Origin: Apricaphanius iberus
Lineage: Eukaryota > Chordata > Actinopteri > Cyprinodontiformes > Aphaniidae
Reading direction: 5' to 3'
DNA: 64,000 bases
NCBI GenBank assembly: GCA_028564705.1
Contig: JAPXFQ010002101.1
Coordinates: forward strand, 56,435-120,434
The notes below the pieces were generated by a model. That model did not search any database, was not told where the DNA came from, and saw only the letters and a list, made by a program, of their open reading frames with translations. The translations under genes were made by a program, and so were the position numbers. Shown here one piece after another: positions 1 to 10,850 of the stretch (position 1 is the first letter of the stretch; each line of letters begins with the position of its first letter).

Positions 1-790
1 ACATATAACACATTGCTTTTGGTAAAACCCCAAGATATTAGGCATATTAGTAGAATCACACAGATATCTAGGGACAATTATCGACTCTAAATTAAAATTC
101 GAGGAAAACTTTGAAGCTGTCTGTAAAAAAGGACAACAGCGCCTGTATTACCTGAGAAAACTGTACCACTTTCATATAGACAAGACTTTGATTACATTAT
201 TTTATCATGCTTTTATTGAATCTTTTATATCTTTTTCTTTAGTGTCATGGTTTGGGTCTGCTTCAATTAAACACAAGAATATCTTAAATCAAATTGTACG
301 ATGGTCAAGCAAACGGACTGGTGAGTCCCAGATGCACGCCTCGTCCCTGTAGGCTAAACAACTACAGCGGATAGCTTTGGCCATCTTAGAAGATAGCCTA
401 CACCCATTGAATAAGGAATTTCAGTATTTCCCTTCTGGACAGAGGCTAATAGTCCCCAGATGTAGGACTGCAAGATTTAAACTGTTTTTTTTCCAGCTGC
501 GGCCACTCTGTTGAACAAACTAGAGATTATCTGCACATAATGCACAAGCACTTTAGTCATGCAATAGCATCTACTCTATGTTTTAACATGTGTTTATGTC
601 ATGGTTTTATCTATGATTATACTGTACGTCTATATGTTTTATGTAACATTCTTAACCATGTTGTACAGTCTCTTTTTATCTGTCACATATTGTACGTTTA
701 ATTGATTGTGTGTCATGTGGTGATGAAGGATGTCCTGCCTCCTAGACGGCAAACCTAGTTTACCTATGGGTACCAATAAAGTACCCTGGA
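1..790 (+). pseudogene. Non-LTR retrotransposon 3' end (RT C-terminus and 3' UTR)
   Basis: The first 520 bases read, from base 63 (YLGTIIDSKLKF), as the C-terminal part of a LINE ORF2 after the RT core. It includes a QQRLYYLRKL-like stretch, a WFG motif and a PSGQRLIVPRCRT-like motif that is common in fish jockey/L2/Rex1-type ORF2 tails. One in-frame stop follows near base 350 and the end is frameshifted. Bases 530-790 are AT-rich 3' UTR ending in a caataaagtaccctgg-like tail. The element is cut by the window start. It abuts a minus-strand L1 C-terminus at about 790, so it probably inserted into that L1. The exact LINE clade is uncertain. Confidence 0.6.
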
Positions 791-1617
791 ACCTGTTTTT
801 CAAAAGGAACAAAGTAGGATTCGATAACAGTTGGTTCCCTCATAACCGTTTCCCACTCTGGGTGTTTTGTTATATAATTATTAATCTGTAAAAATCTAAA
901 TAGGTTGGTTGGGGGAAAATAAAACTCTTCTTGCAATTGTGAAAATGATTTAAGTGTCTCCACAGAACAAATTATGCATTACAATCAAACCATTTACAAC
1001 CCACCTTTTGAAAACTGGATCTGATATTGACAGTAAAAATTTAACGTTACCTTTGATGGGCATTGCCCGAGATAGCCCCCCTGTTCTACCAAGACATTTT
1101 TGGATTGAGTTCCATATCTTAAATGTTTGTTTTACCCATGGGTTATTCTTTTTAACCTTTTTCATAGCATGTTTACTCATAAAGGGAAGAATTTGCAGTG
1201 GCAGTCCAGGAAGTGAATTTTGTTCAATTGTTAACCATTGAGTTTCCTTATCTCCAATTACCCAATATGAAATTGTGCAAATATGTATTGCCCAGTAGTA
1301 AAGCCTTGGGTCAGGGAGTCCAAGCCCTCCCTTCTCCTTGTTTGTTTTCAATATTTTCAAATATATTCCTGGTTTTCCATTTTGCCAGATAAATCTTGAC
1401 ATTATTTTATCTCGTACTTTCAATGTGGATTGTGGCACCACGATTGGAAGAGATTGTAAGAGGAATAAAGGTATCGTTTAAATTTTTTCACCTTTTCTAC
1501 TCTACCCAGAAGTGAAAGTGGGAGCATATCCCATCTCTCAGCATCTTTTTAAATTTCCTTAATTATTTTTTCATAATTGGAGTTACACAATTGCATGGTT
1601 TTAGGTGTAAGGAAAAG
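791..1617 (-). pseudogene. L1-type LINE ORF2, C-terminal part
   Basis: On the minus strand the block reads as the region after the RT of an L1/Tx1-like ORF2: LPLSLLGRVEKVKK, then KFIW-like SRFIWQNGKPG, then GGLGLPDPRLYYWA, then SFSQLQEEFYFPPTNLFR near the end. This is the conserved thumb and C-terminal order of fish L1 ORF2. Several frameshifts and stops make it dead. It continues upstream beyond the Rex3 insertion (3311-4010), so this is one piece of a split element. Its 3' end and tail are missing, cut by the plus-strand LINE at 1-790. Confidence 0.75.
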
Positions 1618-3310
1618 TCCATCCATCCATCCATCCATCCATCTTCTTCCGCTTATCCGGAGTCGGGTGGCGGGGGCAGTAGCCTAAGCCCCACAGGAAC
1701 AGTGGAACACCTTCTCCAAGTCCACAAAACACATGTAGACCGTTTGGGCGAACTCCCACGCACCCTCCAGGACCCTGCTCAGGGTGTAGAGCTGGTCCAG
1801 TGTTCCACGGCCAGGACGAAAACCGCATTGTTCCTCCTGAACCCGAGGTTCGACTGTCCGTCGGACCCTCCTCTCCAGAACACCCGAATAGACCTTACCA
1901 GGGAGGCTCAGCAGTGTGATCACCTATAGTTGGAACACACTCTGTGGTCCCCCTTTTTAAAGAGGGGGACCACCACCCCGGTCTGCCAATCCAAGGGAAC
2001 TGCCCCCGATGTCCACGCAATATTGCAGAGCCGCGTTAACCAACACAGCCCTACAGCATCCAGAGCCTTGACGAACTCCGGTCGAATCTCATCCACCCCT
2101 GGAACCTTTCCACCGAGGAGCTTTTTAACAACTGCGCTGACCTCAGCACCAGAGATTGGAGAGCCCGTCCCAAAGTCCCCAGACTCTGCTTCCAAACAGG
2201 AAGGTGTGTCGGTGGGATTGAGGAGGTCTTTGAAGTATTCCATCCACCGACCCAAAACGTCCCGTGTCGAGGTCAGCAGCACACCGCCCCCACTGTAAAC
2301 AGTGTTGGTGGCAGACCGCTTCCCCCCCCGAGACGCCGGTTCAGAATCGCTTCGAAGCCACACGGAAGTAGTTCTCCATGGTCTCTCCAAACTCCTCCCA
2401 CGCCCGGGTTTTTGCCTCACCGAGTATCCGAGCCGCACTCGGCTTGGCCTGCCGGTACCTATCAGCTGCTTCCGGAGTCCCATAGGCCAAAAAGGCCCGA
2501 TAGGACTCTTTCTTCAGCTTGACAGCATCCCTCACCACCGGTGTCCACCAGCAAGTTCGAGGGTTGCCGCCGCGACAGGCACCAACTACCTTGCGTCCAC
2601 AACTATGGTCAGCCGCTTCGGCAATAGAGGCACGGAACATGGCCAATTCGGACTCAATGTCCCCCGCCTTCCCCGGGACGTGTTCAAAGTTCTGCCGGAG
2701 GTGAGAGTTGAAACTCCTTCTGACAGAAGACTCTGCCAGACGTTCCCAGCAGACCCTCACAACACGTTTGGGCCTGCCAGGTCTGTCCGGCGTCCTCCCC
2801 CACCGCCGGAGCCGACTCACCACCAGGTAGTGGTCGGTGGATAGCTCCGCCCCTCTCTTCACCCGAGTGTCCAAAACATGCGGCCGCAAATCAGATGAAA
2901 CGACAACTAAGTCGATCATCGAGCTGCAGCCTAGGGTGTCCTGCTGCCAAGTGCACACATGAACACCCTTATGCTTGAACATGGTGTTCGTTATGGACAA
3001 TCCATGACGAGCACAGAAGTCCAATAATAAAACACTGCTCGGGTTCGGATTGGGGGGGGCCATACCGCCCAACCACGCCTCTCCAGGTCTCACTGTCATT
3101 GCCCACGTGAGCGTTGAAGTCTCCCAGCAGAATGAGGGAGTCCCCAGAAGAAGCACTCTCAAGCACCCCCTCCAAGGACTCCAAGGAGGGTGGGTAATCT
3201 GAGCTACTGTTTGGTGCATAAGCACAAACAATAGACAGAACCCGTCCCCCCACCCATAGGCGGAGTGAGGCTACCCTCTCATTCACCGGGGTAAACCCCA
3301 ACGTACAGTA
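1618..3310 (-). mobile_element. Rex3: Rex3 (RTE clade) LINE, 5'-truncated and internally deleted
   Basis: The minus strand encodes an apurinic-like endonuclease ([30 protein letters not shown] at about 2790-3230), the linker, and the start of the RT (VPLDWQTGVVVPLFKKGDH; QCGFRPGRGTLDQLYTLSR) down to about 1700. Bases 1969-1988 are the exact complement of the widely used Rex3 reverse primer as I remember it. The 3' end is the typical Rex3 tail: a short UTR followed by tandem GGAT units (ATCC on plus, 1618-1643). Most of the RT is missing, because the reading jumps from FVDLEKVFH straight to 3' UTR near 1700. Two frameshifts (about 3055 and about 2340) are also present. The element sits inside the minus-strand L1. 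Boundaries are approximate at 3310. Confidence 0.85.
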
Positions 3311-4010
3311 AAGTATCGGATTCAATTTGTTGGTTTTCTGTATGAGACCATATTGTCTTGTTCTGACGGCCATTTCCCTACCATCATCATTGCATTAGAT
3401 TTATTTGCGTTAATCTTGTATCCTGAGACACAATTACAACTGTTAAGAAACAGCAAGATATCATCAGCAAAGAGTGCCAGCTTATGTTGGATACATGCAT
3501 CATATCATATTATTCCTTGTACAATATATAAGGATTGGCTCTTAGTTCTGCTACCGGCTCGATGCTGAGAGCAAATAAACATGGGAATAGTGCATCCCCC
3601 TGTCGGTTTAATCAGAGTTTTGATGCAATTCTGAGCTCTATGCTATGATATAGGTCAAAATTTTCACGTCTACACATAAAAGCCTTATTGGACGCTAGAA
3701 GGTGCATAGAATTGGGTCCTTATTCTCTTTTTGTATCACAATAATCACTGCTTCAGACCATGAGCTCAGGGGGTCTGTCTCTGTTAGCATATAGTTATAT
3801 ACTTACTTAAAATAGTTATCAATTTGTTTGAGAAGGTCTTATAATATTTTCCTAGGAAACCATTTAACCCAGGTGTTTTACCATTTTTATTATTATTGAA
3901 TATTCCTAATTTCTTCCTCTTTTATTGGATTTATCTTTATGTCTGCTTCTTCCTCTGATAATTTGGTCATTTTGAAAAATCTCTTAAATCTTTTCCTCCT
4001 TCCCTGGTAG
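3311..4010 (-). pseudogene. L1-type LINE ORF2, RT part
   Basis: The minus strand gives KTPGLNGFLGKYYKTF (fingers, equivalent to the GKAPGPDGF motif) at about 3880 and ALFADDILLFLNSCN (the FADD catalytic box) at about 3440. [14 protein letters not shown] follows. Many stops and small indels separate the motifs. It lies in the same orientation and correct order with 10083-10850 (endonuclease) upstream and 791-1617 (C-terminus) downstream. It is therefore the middle of one L1 split by a Rex3, an LTR element and a MITE. Bases 4006-4010 are the ggtag target duplicated by the LTR element. Confidence 0.7.
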
Positions 4011-4705
4011 TGTCACAGATCTTCCTGTCTGATCATCCTGTTGTCTTTCCCCCTCTGGCCACACCCCATTTCCCCATTGCTGCCCTGATTGCTTCCACCT
4101 GCTGGTCTCTATTTAGATCGCCTCTCACACTTATCGAGCCAGTTGCAAGATCGTTGTCTGCCTCATGCCCACAGCTGCCAAGCCAAGCCAAGCCAAGCCA
4201 AGACAAGGTTCTATGACAACCACTGTTTTTTGCCCTTAACTTGCTGGTTCTGTGAGTAGCAAGTTTTCCCTCTCAACTGTGCTGACTTTTTACCAGAAAG
4301 ATCTGCCCATGGCCTGGCCTTGTTGGTTTTTCTTGGACTTTTCTCATAGTATGGGACTCCCTTGTGTTTTGCCCTGGACAGTTTTTTGACCATGCTGTTT
4401 TGATCTGTGGGATTTTTTGTTCGTGCTTCCCCCTGAGAGTTCCGGGACCCTTAGTTGAATTCCTCACTGCCCTAGAGTTAAGTTTTTGTTCTACTGTGGA
4501 TTAATCCCTTTCCTCTGGCTCTTCATGTTGAAGAAGTGATCCTGGCTATTGAACATAGGCTGCTGTCTTCCCCGGAAGCTGGAATCGGAGACCAGAGGCG
4601 CCCTCTTTTCAGGATCCCTTGGTTCATCGTTGTTTGAATAAAAGATCTAACCTTCCTTTGCCTTGTTGGTTGAGTACTGGGTTCAGATAGTTCAGTAACC
4701 TGACA
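4011..4705 (+). repeat. 5' LTR of the sushi-like element
   Basis: 695 bp, matching the 673-bp 3' LTR. The first 90 and last 330 bases are almost identical to the 3' LTR. Positions about 4110-4370 carry some 25 differences, mostly single-base insertions. A TATA-like tatttag lies at 4109-4115, about 30 bp before GCAAGATCGT (4145-4154), the likely transcript start. Tandem AAGCC units follow at about 4177-4201, with more copies than in the 3' LTR. Confidence 0.9.
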
Positions 4706-4707
4706 GT

Positions 4708-4717
4708 ACGATCTTGC
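4708..4717 (+). promoter_or_regulatory. Primer-binding site, self-priming type
   Basis: ACGATCTTGC, two bases after the 5' LTR, is the exact reverse complement of GCAAGATCGT in the LTR (4145-4154 and 8881-8890). It does not begin with TGG and does not look like a tRNA 3' end. In the Tf1/sushi group the first bases of the mRNA fold back onto the PBS and prime reverse transcription. The complementarity is seen; the priming role is inferred from that family. Confidence 0.75.
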
Positions 4718-4721
4718 CAAC

Positions 4722-5645
4722 ATGGACCCACAACCAACTTCTGAGTGGTGCACCAAAGTAGAGAATACCATTGGTGGACTAGAGAGAAGCGTTCAGGAAA
4801 TATTACACGGACTCTCAGCACTAAGTAAAAGCCATTCTCCTGTTAATCCTCCTACTTCTGTCTCTACAGTTTCTCCCTCCATCTGTGTTCCCTCCAATGA
4901 ACCCAAGTTGCCGCCTCCAGAACGCTTCGATGGCGACCCTGATCAGTGCAGACCGTTCCTGACACAATGTTCCCTGCTGTTCGAGCTTCAACCCTCTTCT
5001 TTTCCCTCTGAACAGGCCAAGGTAGCTTATACCATCTCACTACTGTCTGGTCGGGCGAAGCTGTGGGGGACTTCTGAATGGGAGAGTGATGCTGGGTCTT
5101 GTTACAACTTTGCCGTGTTCTCAGAAGAGATGAAGAGAGTTTTCGACCCTATTCGTCCTGAGAGGGAGGCATCACGTAAACTATTGTCTCTCAAACAGGG
5201 ATCACAACCAGTGACTGATTATATAATCAACTTCCACTCTCTTATGTCAAGTTGTCATTGGAATAATGATGCATTATATGATGTGTTTTATCAGGGGCTG
5301 TCTGAGGAGATCAAGGACGAGATAGCCACCCGAGACCCCCCCAAATCTCTTCAGGCACTCGAACAGCTAGCTACTCGGATTGATCAAAGATTTCGAGAGA
5401 GAAGGAGAGAGAGGACTTTCTCTGCCAAGCAGAGGAGCCATAACACAACACAGGTCAACCCTCTAGGTCAGGCTTGCTCATTACCCACTCGGTCATCTGA
5501 AAATTCTGAGGAACCTATGCAACTAGGAAGAACCAAGTTGTCTCTTCAAGAGAGGGAGAGGAGATTTAGAAATCGCCTCTGCTTCTACTGTGGGGGGGGG
5601 AATCATCAGGCAAAGAACTGTTCACTAAAAGGTCAGGCTCAGTAA
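4722..5645 (+). CDS. gag: Gag polyprotein of sushi-like element
   Basis: 307 codons starting at the first ATG after the PBS. Residues about 65-230 match the retrotransposon gag (capsid) type: [16 protein letters not shown], an [17 protein letters not shown] stretch and a [15 protein letters not shown] stretch. A basic region follows. One CCHC zinc knuckle lies near the C-terminus ([15 protein letters not shown]-x2-C-x4-H-x4-C), which binds RNA. The frame is fully open. The stop (taa, 5643-5645) lies 26 bp before the pol ATG, but pol is in the -1 frame and is open backwards through the knuckle. A frameshift fusion is therefore possible. A run of nine G (5592-5600) inside the knuckle codons is a possible slip site. 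Confidence 0.9.
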   Translation: MDPQPTSEWCTKVENTIGGLERSVQEILHGLSALSKSHSPVNPPTSVSTVSPSICVPSNEPKLPPPERFDGDPDQCRPFLTQCSLLFELQPSSFPSEQAKVAYTISLLSGRAKLWGTSEWESDAGSCYNFAVFSEEMKRVFDPIRPEREASRKLLSLKQGSQPVTDYIINFHSLMSSCHWNNDALYDVFYQGLSEEIKDEIATRDPPKSLQALEQLATRIDQRFRERRRERTFSAKQRSHNTTQVNPLGQACSLPTRSSENSEEPMQLGRTKLSLQERERRFRNRLCFYCGGGNHQAKNCSLKGQAQ

Positions 5646-5671
5646 AGGAGCAGGGGTCTTTACTGAGCCCA

Positions 5672-8600
5672 ATGTTTAACTCAAGAAATGCCCCTCAGGG
5701 TGGCTGTACCATCAAGTTCACAGACTCGCCTGTCACAAGAGAGACACCTGTCTTTATAGACTCTGGAGCTGACGGAGACTTTCTGGATGAAGGACTGGCT
5801 CACGAGCTGCAAATAGAAGTAACCCGTCTGGAACACCCACGTGAGGTTTTTGCCATTGATGGTCACAAGATTGCCCAGGTAACCCTTTGTACTAGACCAA
5901 TTTCTGTGTTAATTTCAGGAAATCATCGTGAGGTGATTTCTTTCCTTCTCGTTCACTCGCCCGATATCCCAGTTATTTTAGGCCGTCCATGGTTGGTTAA
6001 ACACAACCCAGTCATTAATTGGAGTACTGGTGAGGTACAGTCATGGGGCTCTTCATGTTCTTCTGTTTGTTTACTGGAGGCTCAAGCCGGTTCAAGGGAG
6101 AATAAATCTGAATACCCTGATTTATCCAAGGTTCCCCACGAATATCATGACCTCTATGAGGTATTTAATAAATCTAGGGCCACTTCGCTGCCTCCCCATA
6201 GACCCTATGATTGCCAGATTGATCTGCTGCCCGGCACTACACCCCCAAGGGGCAGACTTTATTCTCTTTCTGGCCCAGAGAGAGTGGCCATGGAAAGTTA
6301 CATTTCTGATTCTTTAAAAGCTGGCCTCGTTAGAACATCTTCTTCTCCCGCTGGGGCTGGTTTCTTTTTTGTTGGCAAGAAGGACGGGTCTTTGAGACCA
6401 TGTATTGACTATCGCGGCCTTAATGACATTACTATAAAGAACCGGTACCCCCTGCCCCTCATGTCATCTGCCTTTGAACTCCTTCAGGGGAGCACAGTCT
6501 TTACCAAACTAGACTTGCGTAATGCTTATCACCTAGTTCGTATTAAGGAGGGAGACGAATGGAAGACAGCCTTCAATACTCCGTCAGGCCACTATGAGTA
6601 TCTAGTGATGCCTTTCGGGCTTACTAATGCTCCTGCAGTTTTTCAGGCCCTAGTCAATGATGTGTTGAGAGACATGCTAAACAGATTTGTTTTTGTGTAT
6701 CTCGATGACATATTAGTCTACTCCAAAGACCTTGTTTCACACGTTAAACAAGTTCGAGAGGTTCTCCACAGATTACTACAGAATAATCTGTTTGTCAAGG
6801 CTGAGAAGTGTGATTTTCACTGTTCCTCTGTATCTTTTCTGGGCTTCATCATTTCCCCAGAGAACCTTAGCATGGATCCATCCAAAGTAGCTGCCGTACT
6901 GGAGTGGCCTGTACCTTCTAATGTAAAGGAGCTTCAACGATTTTTGGGCTTCGCGAACTTCTATCGACGGTTCATTAAAGGCTACAGTTCAGTTGCAGCG
7001 CCCCTCCACAGACTCACCTCCTCCAAGACTCGGTATTTCTGGTCCCCTGATGCCCAGAGAAGTTTTGACCAGTTGAAGGTCTTGTTCACTTCTGCTCCCG
7101 TGCTACGATTCCCTGATCCTTCTAGACCTTTTATTGTTGAGGTAGATGCCTCAGATACCGGGGTGGGGGCTGTGTTGTCTCAGCTGCATGCTGATGATGG
7201 CAAGTTGCATCCTTGTGCGTTCTTTTCTCGCCGTCTCTCCCCCTCAGAACGCAATTATGATATTGGAGATCGTGAACTTTTGGCAATCAAACTGGCCCTT
7301 GAGGAGTGGAGACACTGGTTAGAGGGAGCCACACACCCTTTCACTGTGTGGACAGACCATAAGAATCTCGAATACCTCAAGACTGCTAAACGGCTAAATC
7401 CTCGCCAGGCCAGGTGGGCGCTGTTTTTCAGCAGGTTTGACTTCTCCCTGTCCTATCGCCCTGGGAGTAAGAACATAAAACCTGATGCTCTATCAAGACT
7501 TTTTCAGTCTCCTTCACAATCATCCGTCTCGGAGGTGCCGGACTTTATCCTACCACCCAAGACCAGATTGGCTGTAACTAGACTGGAGAGATTGCTCAAG
7601 CGACGCTATGCTTCATATCCCCCTCTGGCTCAATGTCCTAAGGGCCGTTTGTTTGTGCCAGAATCAATGATTTCTATGGTGCTACAATTCTGTCATTGTT
7701 CTAAACTCTTCTGCCACCCTGGACTCACTAAGACACTGTCCGTGGTTCAGTCCAGTTTCTGGTGGCCTTCTCTTAGGAAGGACACAAAGGAGTTTGTTGC
7801 TGCTTGTCCGGTCTGCTCTCGAGTCAAACCCTCACGGCAACCCCCAGCAGGGTACCTCAGGCCCCTACCCATTCCTCGTCGACCTTGGTCACATTTGTCT
7901 ATGGACTTTGTCACTGGTCTTCCACCATCCCAGGGTAAGACTGCTCTCCTAACCATTGTTGACAGATTTTCTAAAATGGTACATCTTGTTGCCCTCAAGA
8001 AGCTCCCCTCGGCTGCTGAACTTGCAGAGGTAATGGCGCAGGAGATTTTCAGACTCCATGGTATTCCTCGCAATATAGTTTCTGACCGGGGGCCTCAGTT
8101 TATTTCCCGTTTCTGGCGGGCATTCTGCTCTCTACTTGGAATCAACTTAAGTCTGTCCTCTGGCTTCCATCCTCAGACAGATGGACAAACCGAGCGAATG
8201 AACCAGGAAGTGGAGACCAAGCTACGGGCTCTCTGTACAGATGCCCCTAGTCGGTGGACGCAGAACCTCCCATGGGTTGAGTATGCAATCAACGGGTTGC
8301 CATCTAGCGCCACAGGTTTGTCGCCGTTCCATGTGGTTTATGGATATCAGCCACCTGTTTTTTCTGTACAGGAGAGGCCCACCCTGGTTCCAGCTGCACA
8401 TGTGGCTATCCGACGCTGTCAGCGAGTTTGGAGACAGGCCAGAGCAGCTCTATGCAAGGCATCGGCAGTTTACATCCGGTCAGCCAAACGTCATCGTTCT
8501 CAGGCCCCAAGATATTTGGTTGGGCAGAGAGTGTGGCTCTCTACAAAGGACTTGCCAATTAAAGTGGAGAACCGCAAGCTGGCACCTCGTTTTGTGGGTC

Positions 8601-8737
8601 CTTTTCCTGTGACCAAGATAATAAACCCAGTGGCTGTACGAATAAGACTCCCCCCTACCATGCGTGTACATCCCACTTTTCATGTTTCCCGTATTAAACC
8701 AGTGTCATTGTCCAGGGTCGTCAGGTGCCGCCCCTAG
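5672..8737 (+). CDS. pol: Pol polyprotein (protease, RT, RNase H, integrase)
   Basis: 1021 codons, fully open. In order: aspartic protease with active site DSGA at about residues 30-33; RT with [12 protein letters not shown] and YLDD at about 343-346; RNase H starting [16 protein letters not shown] (about 490) and ending [14 protein letters not shown]; an integrase HHCC zinc domain ([10 protein letters not shown]...CPVC, about 670-715); and an integrase core with D about 745 (MDFVTG), D about 806 (VSDRGPQF) and E 36 residues later (TDGQTERM), i.e. D-x35-E. The C-terminus stops after [15 protein letters not shown] and a short tail. A chromodomain, normal here in sushi/chromovirus pol, is absent. 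The ATG at 5672 is the first in frame; actual translation may come from a -1 shift from gag. The product would act in cytoplasmic particles and then integrate cDNA in the nucleus. Confidence 0.92.
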   Translation: MFNSRNAPQGGCTIKFTDSPVTRETPVFIDSGADGDFLDEGLAHELQIEVTRLEHPREVFAIDGHKIAQVTLCTRPISVLISGNHREVISFLLVHSPDIPVILGRPWLVKHNPVINWSTGEVQSWGSSCSSVCLLEAQAGSRENKSEYPDLSKVPHEYHDLYEVFNKSRATSLPPHRPYDCQIDLLPGTTPPRGRLYSLSGPERVAMESYISDSLKAGLVRTSSSPAGAGFFFVGKKDGSLRPCIDYRGLNDITIKNRYPLPLMSSAFELLQGSTVFTKLDLRNAYHLVRIKEGDEWKTAFNTPSGHYEYLVMPFGLTNAPAVFQALVNDVLRDMLNRFVFVYLDDILVYSKDLVSHVKQVREVLHRLLQNNLFVKAEKCDFHCSSVSFLGFIISPENLSMDPSKVAAVLEWPVPSNVKELQRFLGFANFYRRFIKGYSSVAAPLHRLTSSKTRYFWSPDAQRSFDQLKVLFTSAPVLRFPDPSRPFIVEVDASDTGVGAVLSQLHADDGKLHPCAFFSRRLSPSERNYDIGDRELLAIKLALEEWRHWLEGATHPFTVWTDHKNLEYLKTAKRLNPRQARWALFFSRFDFSLSYRPGSKNIKPDALSRLFQSPSQSSVSEVPDFILPPKTRLAVTRLERLLKRRYASYPPLAQCPKGRLFVPESMISMVLQFCHCSKLFCHPGLTKTLSVVQSSFWWPSLRKDTKEFVAACPVCSRVKPSRQPPAGYLRPLPIPRRPWSHLSMDFVTGLPPSQGKTALLTIVDRFSKMVHLVALKKLPSAAELAEVMAQEIFRLHGIPRNIVSDRGPQFISRFWRAFCSLLGINLSLSSGFHPQTDGQTERMNQEVETKLRALCTDAPSRWTQNLPWVEYAINGLPSSATGLSPFHVVYGYQPPVFSVQERPTLVPAAHVAIRRCQRVWRQARAALCKASAVYIRSAKRHRSQAPRYLVGQRVWLSTKDLPIKVENRKLAPRFVGPFPVTKIINPVAVRIRLPPTMRVHPTFHVSRIKPVSLSRVVRCRP

Positions 8738-8749
8738 GGGAAGGGGTAA
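8736..8749 (+). promoter_or_regulatory. Polypurine tract
   Basis: Purine-rich aggggaaggggtaa directly before the 3' LTR start at 8750. It is in the standard place for plus-strand DNA priming in LTR retroelements. The pol stop lies inside the preceding bases. Confidence 0.75.
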
Positions 8750-9422
8750 TGTCACAGATCTTCCTGTCTGATCATCCTGTTGTCTTTCCCCCTCTGGCCA
8801 CACCCCATTTCCCCATTGCTGCCCTGATTGCTTCCACCTGCTAGGTCTCTATTTAGATGCCTCTCACACTCTGAGCCAGTGCAAGATCGTCTGTTGCCTC
8901 CTGCCACAGCTGCCAAGCCAAGCCAAGCCAAGGTTTATGCAACCACTGTTTTTGCCCTTAACTTGCTGGTTCTGTGAGTAGCAATTTTTCCTCCTCCACT
9001 GTGCTGACTTTTTACCAGAGGATCTGCCCCTGGCCTGGCCTGTTGGTTTTTCTTGGACCTTTCTCTAGTATGGACTCCCTGTGTTTTGCCCTGGACAGTT
9101 TTTTGACCATGCTGTTTTGATCTGTGGGATTTTTTGTTCGTGCTTCCCCCAGAGAGTTCCGGGACCCTTAGTTGAATTCCTCACTGCCCTAGAGTTAAGT
9201 TTTTGTTCTACTGTGGATTAATCCCTTTCCTCTGGCTCTTCATGTTGAAGAAGTGATCCTGGCTATTGAACATAGGCTGCTGTCCTCCCCGGAAGCTGGA
9301 ATCGGAGACCAGAGGCGCCCTCTTTTCAGGATCCCTTGGTTCATCATTGTTTGAATAAAAGATCTAACCTTCCTTTGCCTTGTTGGTTGAGTACTGGGTT
9401 CAGATAGTTCAGTAACCTGACA
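8750..9422 (+). repeat. 3' LTR of the sushi-like element
   Basis: 673 bp, TGTCACAG...CCTGACA, followed by the ggtag target duplication. It carries the same TATA-like tatttag (8850-8856) and GCAAGATCGT (8881-8890) as the 5' LTR. A polyadenylation signal aataaa lies near 9355. It looks like the less altered of the two LTRs. Confidence 0.9.
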
Positions 9423-9427
9423 GGTAG

Positions 9428-9543
9428 TTGCTCTTCCTTATTTAAGTCTCAATTAATACTTTCCAAATTCTTTTGTAATATCACTCGGCTGCCTTAATAT
9501 TGCATTTGTAAGATTGCATTTTATTTTACCCACAACTCTGTTA
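9428..9543 (-). pseudogene. L1 scaffold fragment between LTR element and MITE
   Basis: A short stretch left between two insertions, continuous in orientation with the L1 pieces on either side. No clear protein motif survives here. The assignment rests on position: removing the sushi-like element and the MITE joins it to the L1 RT and endonuclease pieces. Confidence 0.45.
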
Positions 9544-10079
9544 AGCCAGGCGTACACTGTGCGATTTTTCAGGCTCATACTGTATGAGTGAATTGCAGGG
9601 TTTAAAAGTTCACAGCTCACAACTCATGTGCTCACACTGTACGAACCGCTGTTCTGATGCGACCTGACTGCTCTCACTGCACGACATGACAGACCCGGAA
9701 GCAGAAGAAAAACACGAGAGTGAGATGCGCGCCTCAGAATTGCGAGGATGCGCTCAAAAGACAAAAGCGCTGCCCTGGAAATCTGTGCCGTTTTTTGTGT
9801 GGAAACACCATTTATGTCAAAGACCAGAAGTACTTCCGCGGTAACGATGGTGACACGCATGCGCAGTATGAGAAATAGCTCATAGCATTGCTTCCACAAT
9901 GCAAGTCATTCACGAGGGGCGACTAGGATTTCCAACAAGTTTGATTTTCTTGCGACCGATTGGGAGCTGGTCGTGAGGTGTAAATTGCCTGTCGTTTCCC
10001 AATGTACACTACACGATGCAACACGCACGATTAAGCCAAAAGTTGCATGAGTGACAAATCAGACAATGTACGCCTGGCT
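9544..10079. mobile_element. Nonautonomous PIF/Harbinger-type MITE
   Basis: 536 bp with terminal inverted repeats AGCCAGGCGTACAC at the left and the complement (GTACGCCTGGCT) at the right. TTA lies on both sides (9541-9543 and 10080-10082). The 3-bp TTA/TAA target and the AGCCAGGCGTACAC-like ends fit PIF/Harbinger MITEs. There is no coding capacity; the minus-strand open frame inside it resembles nothing known. It is inserted in the L1 between its endonuclease and RT parts. Confidence 0.75.
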
Positions 10080-10082
10080 TTA

Positions 10083-10850
10083 GACTGAGCTTTCCGTAAT
10101 TGGAAAGCTAACAAATGGCTGGCCCTATTTCCATATTCATAATATTTTATATTTAAGAAACAGAGAGCTCCTTCTGCTTTGTAGGTTAGTCTCCACATTG
10201 GGTCTCCAGTATTTAAACTGGTTGTGCGATCCTATTTTTAACTTAAGAGCAGCATAGTCTGATATAGTTATTGGTTCTATGAAACATTCCCTAATTCTGT
10301 GAGAGTCACCACCTGATATCAAGAACATATCCAATTGAGAGCAACTACAATGCACTGGAGCCATGAAGGTACTTTTAAGTAACGCCAAATATCTATCAGC
10401 CCCAGCTCTTCCATTATTGCAGTCAGAGTTCTCATTTTTTCGATATAGGTCCAAGCAATTGAAATCTCCACCGATCAAAATAATTTCCTCAGCTTTGTCT
10501 ACTAAAATTTAGGCTATAGTTTTGAAAAATTTGGGAAAATCCTCATTAGGGTAGAAAAGCAAAGCAATTTTGTTTCCTCCAATTTCACCTGTCACCATCA
10601 CATACCTCCCCTCCTTGTCTGTATGTGTTTCTCTATGATGTTCTTTAATTCATTCGAAGGGCCAACCCCCTTTTTCTTCTAAATGATGAAGCATATACCT
10701 GATCCACCCAGTCTCTTTTTAATTCCCCTGGATCATTGCAATAGAACACAGCATCTTTTTTAATTGATTGAGATTTTTTTTCCCTTTCAATTAGGGTACT
10801 TATTCCCTTCATATTAAAGCTAATGCAATTTAGAGTATTCATGAAATAGA
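10083..10850 (-). pseudogene. L1-type LINE ORF2, endonuclease domain
   Basis: The minus strand starts MNTLNCISFNMKGIS at 10842, the typical N-terminus of L1 ORF2 endonuclease. KRDWVDQVYASSF follows. After a gap with stops comes IGGDFNCLDLYRKN (the GDFN box) and ITISDYAALKLKI near the end, where the family has SDH; here the His is Tyr. Frameshifts at about 10500-10640 and the lost catalytic His make it dead. Confidence 0.75.

Larger units (their letters stand above)
4011..9422 (+). mobile_element. Ty3/gypsy LTR retrotransposon, sushi/Tf1-like group
   Basis: A complete element with two LTRs (4011-4705 and 8750-9422), gag, pol, a PBS and a PPT. It is flanked by the exact 5-bp target duplication ggtag (4006-4010 and 9423-9427). 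It begins TGTCACAG and ends CCTGACA. Gag and pol are both open, so this is the least decayed element in the window. Membership of the sushi/Tf1 group is inferred from the pol sequence style and from a self-complementary primer site instead of a tRNA-complementary one. The chromodomain usually found at the C-terminus of this group is missing. Confidence 0.9.

Noticed and set aside
6030..8683. Several frames of 60-123 codons inside pol on both strands
   Set aside because: They are shadows of the pol reading frame.
9624..9899. 91-codon minus-strand frame
   Set aside because: It lies wholly inside the Harbinger-type MITE and matches no known protein.
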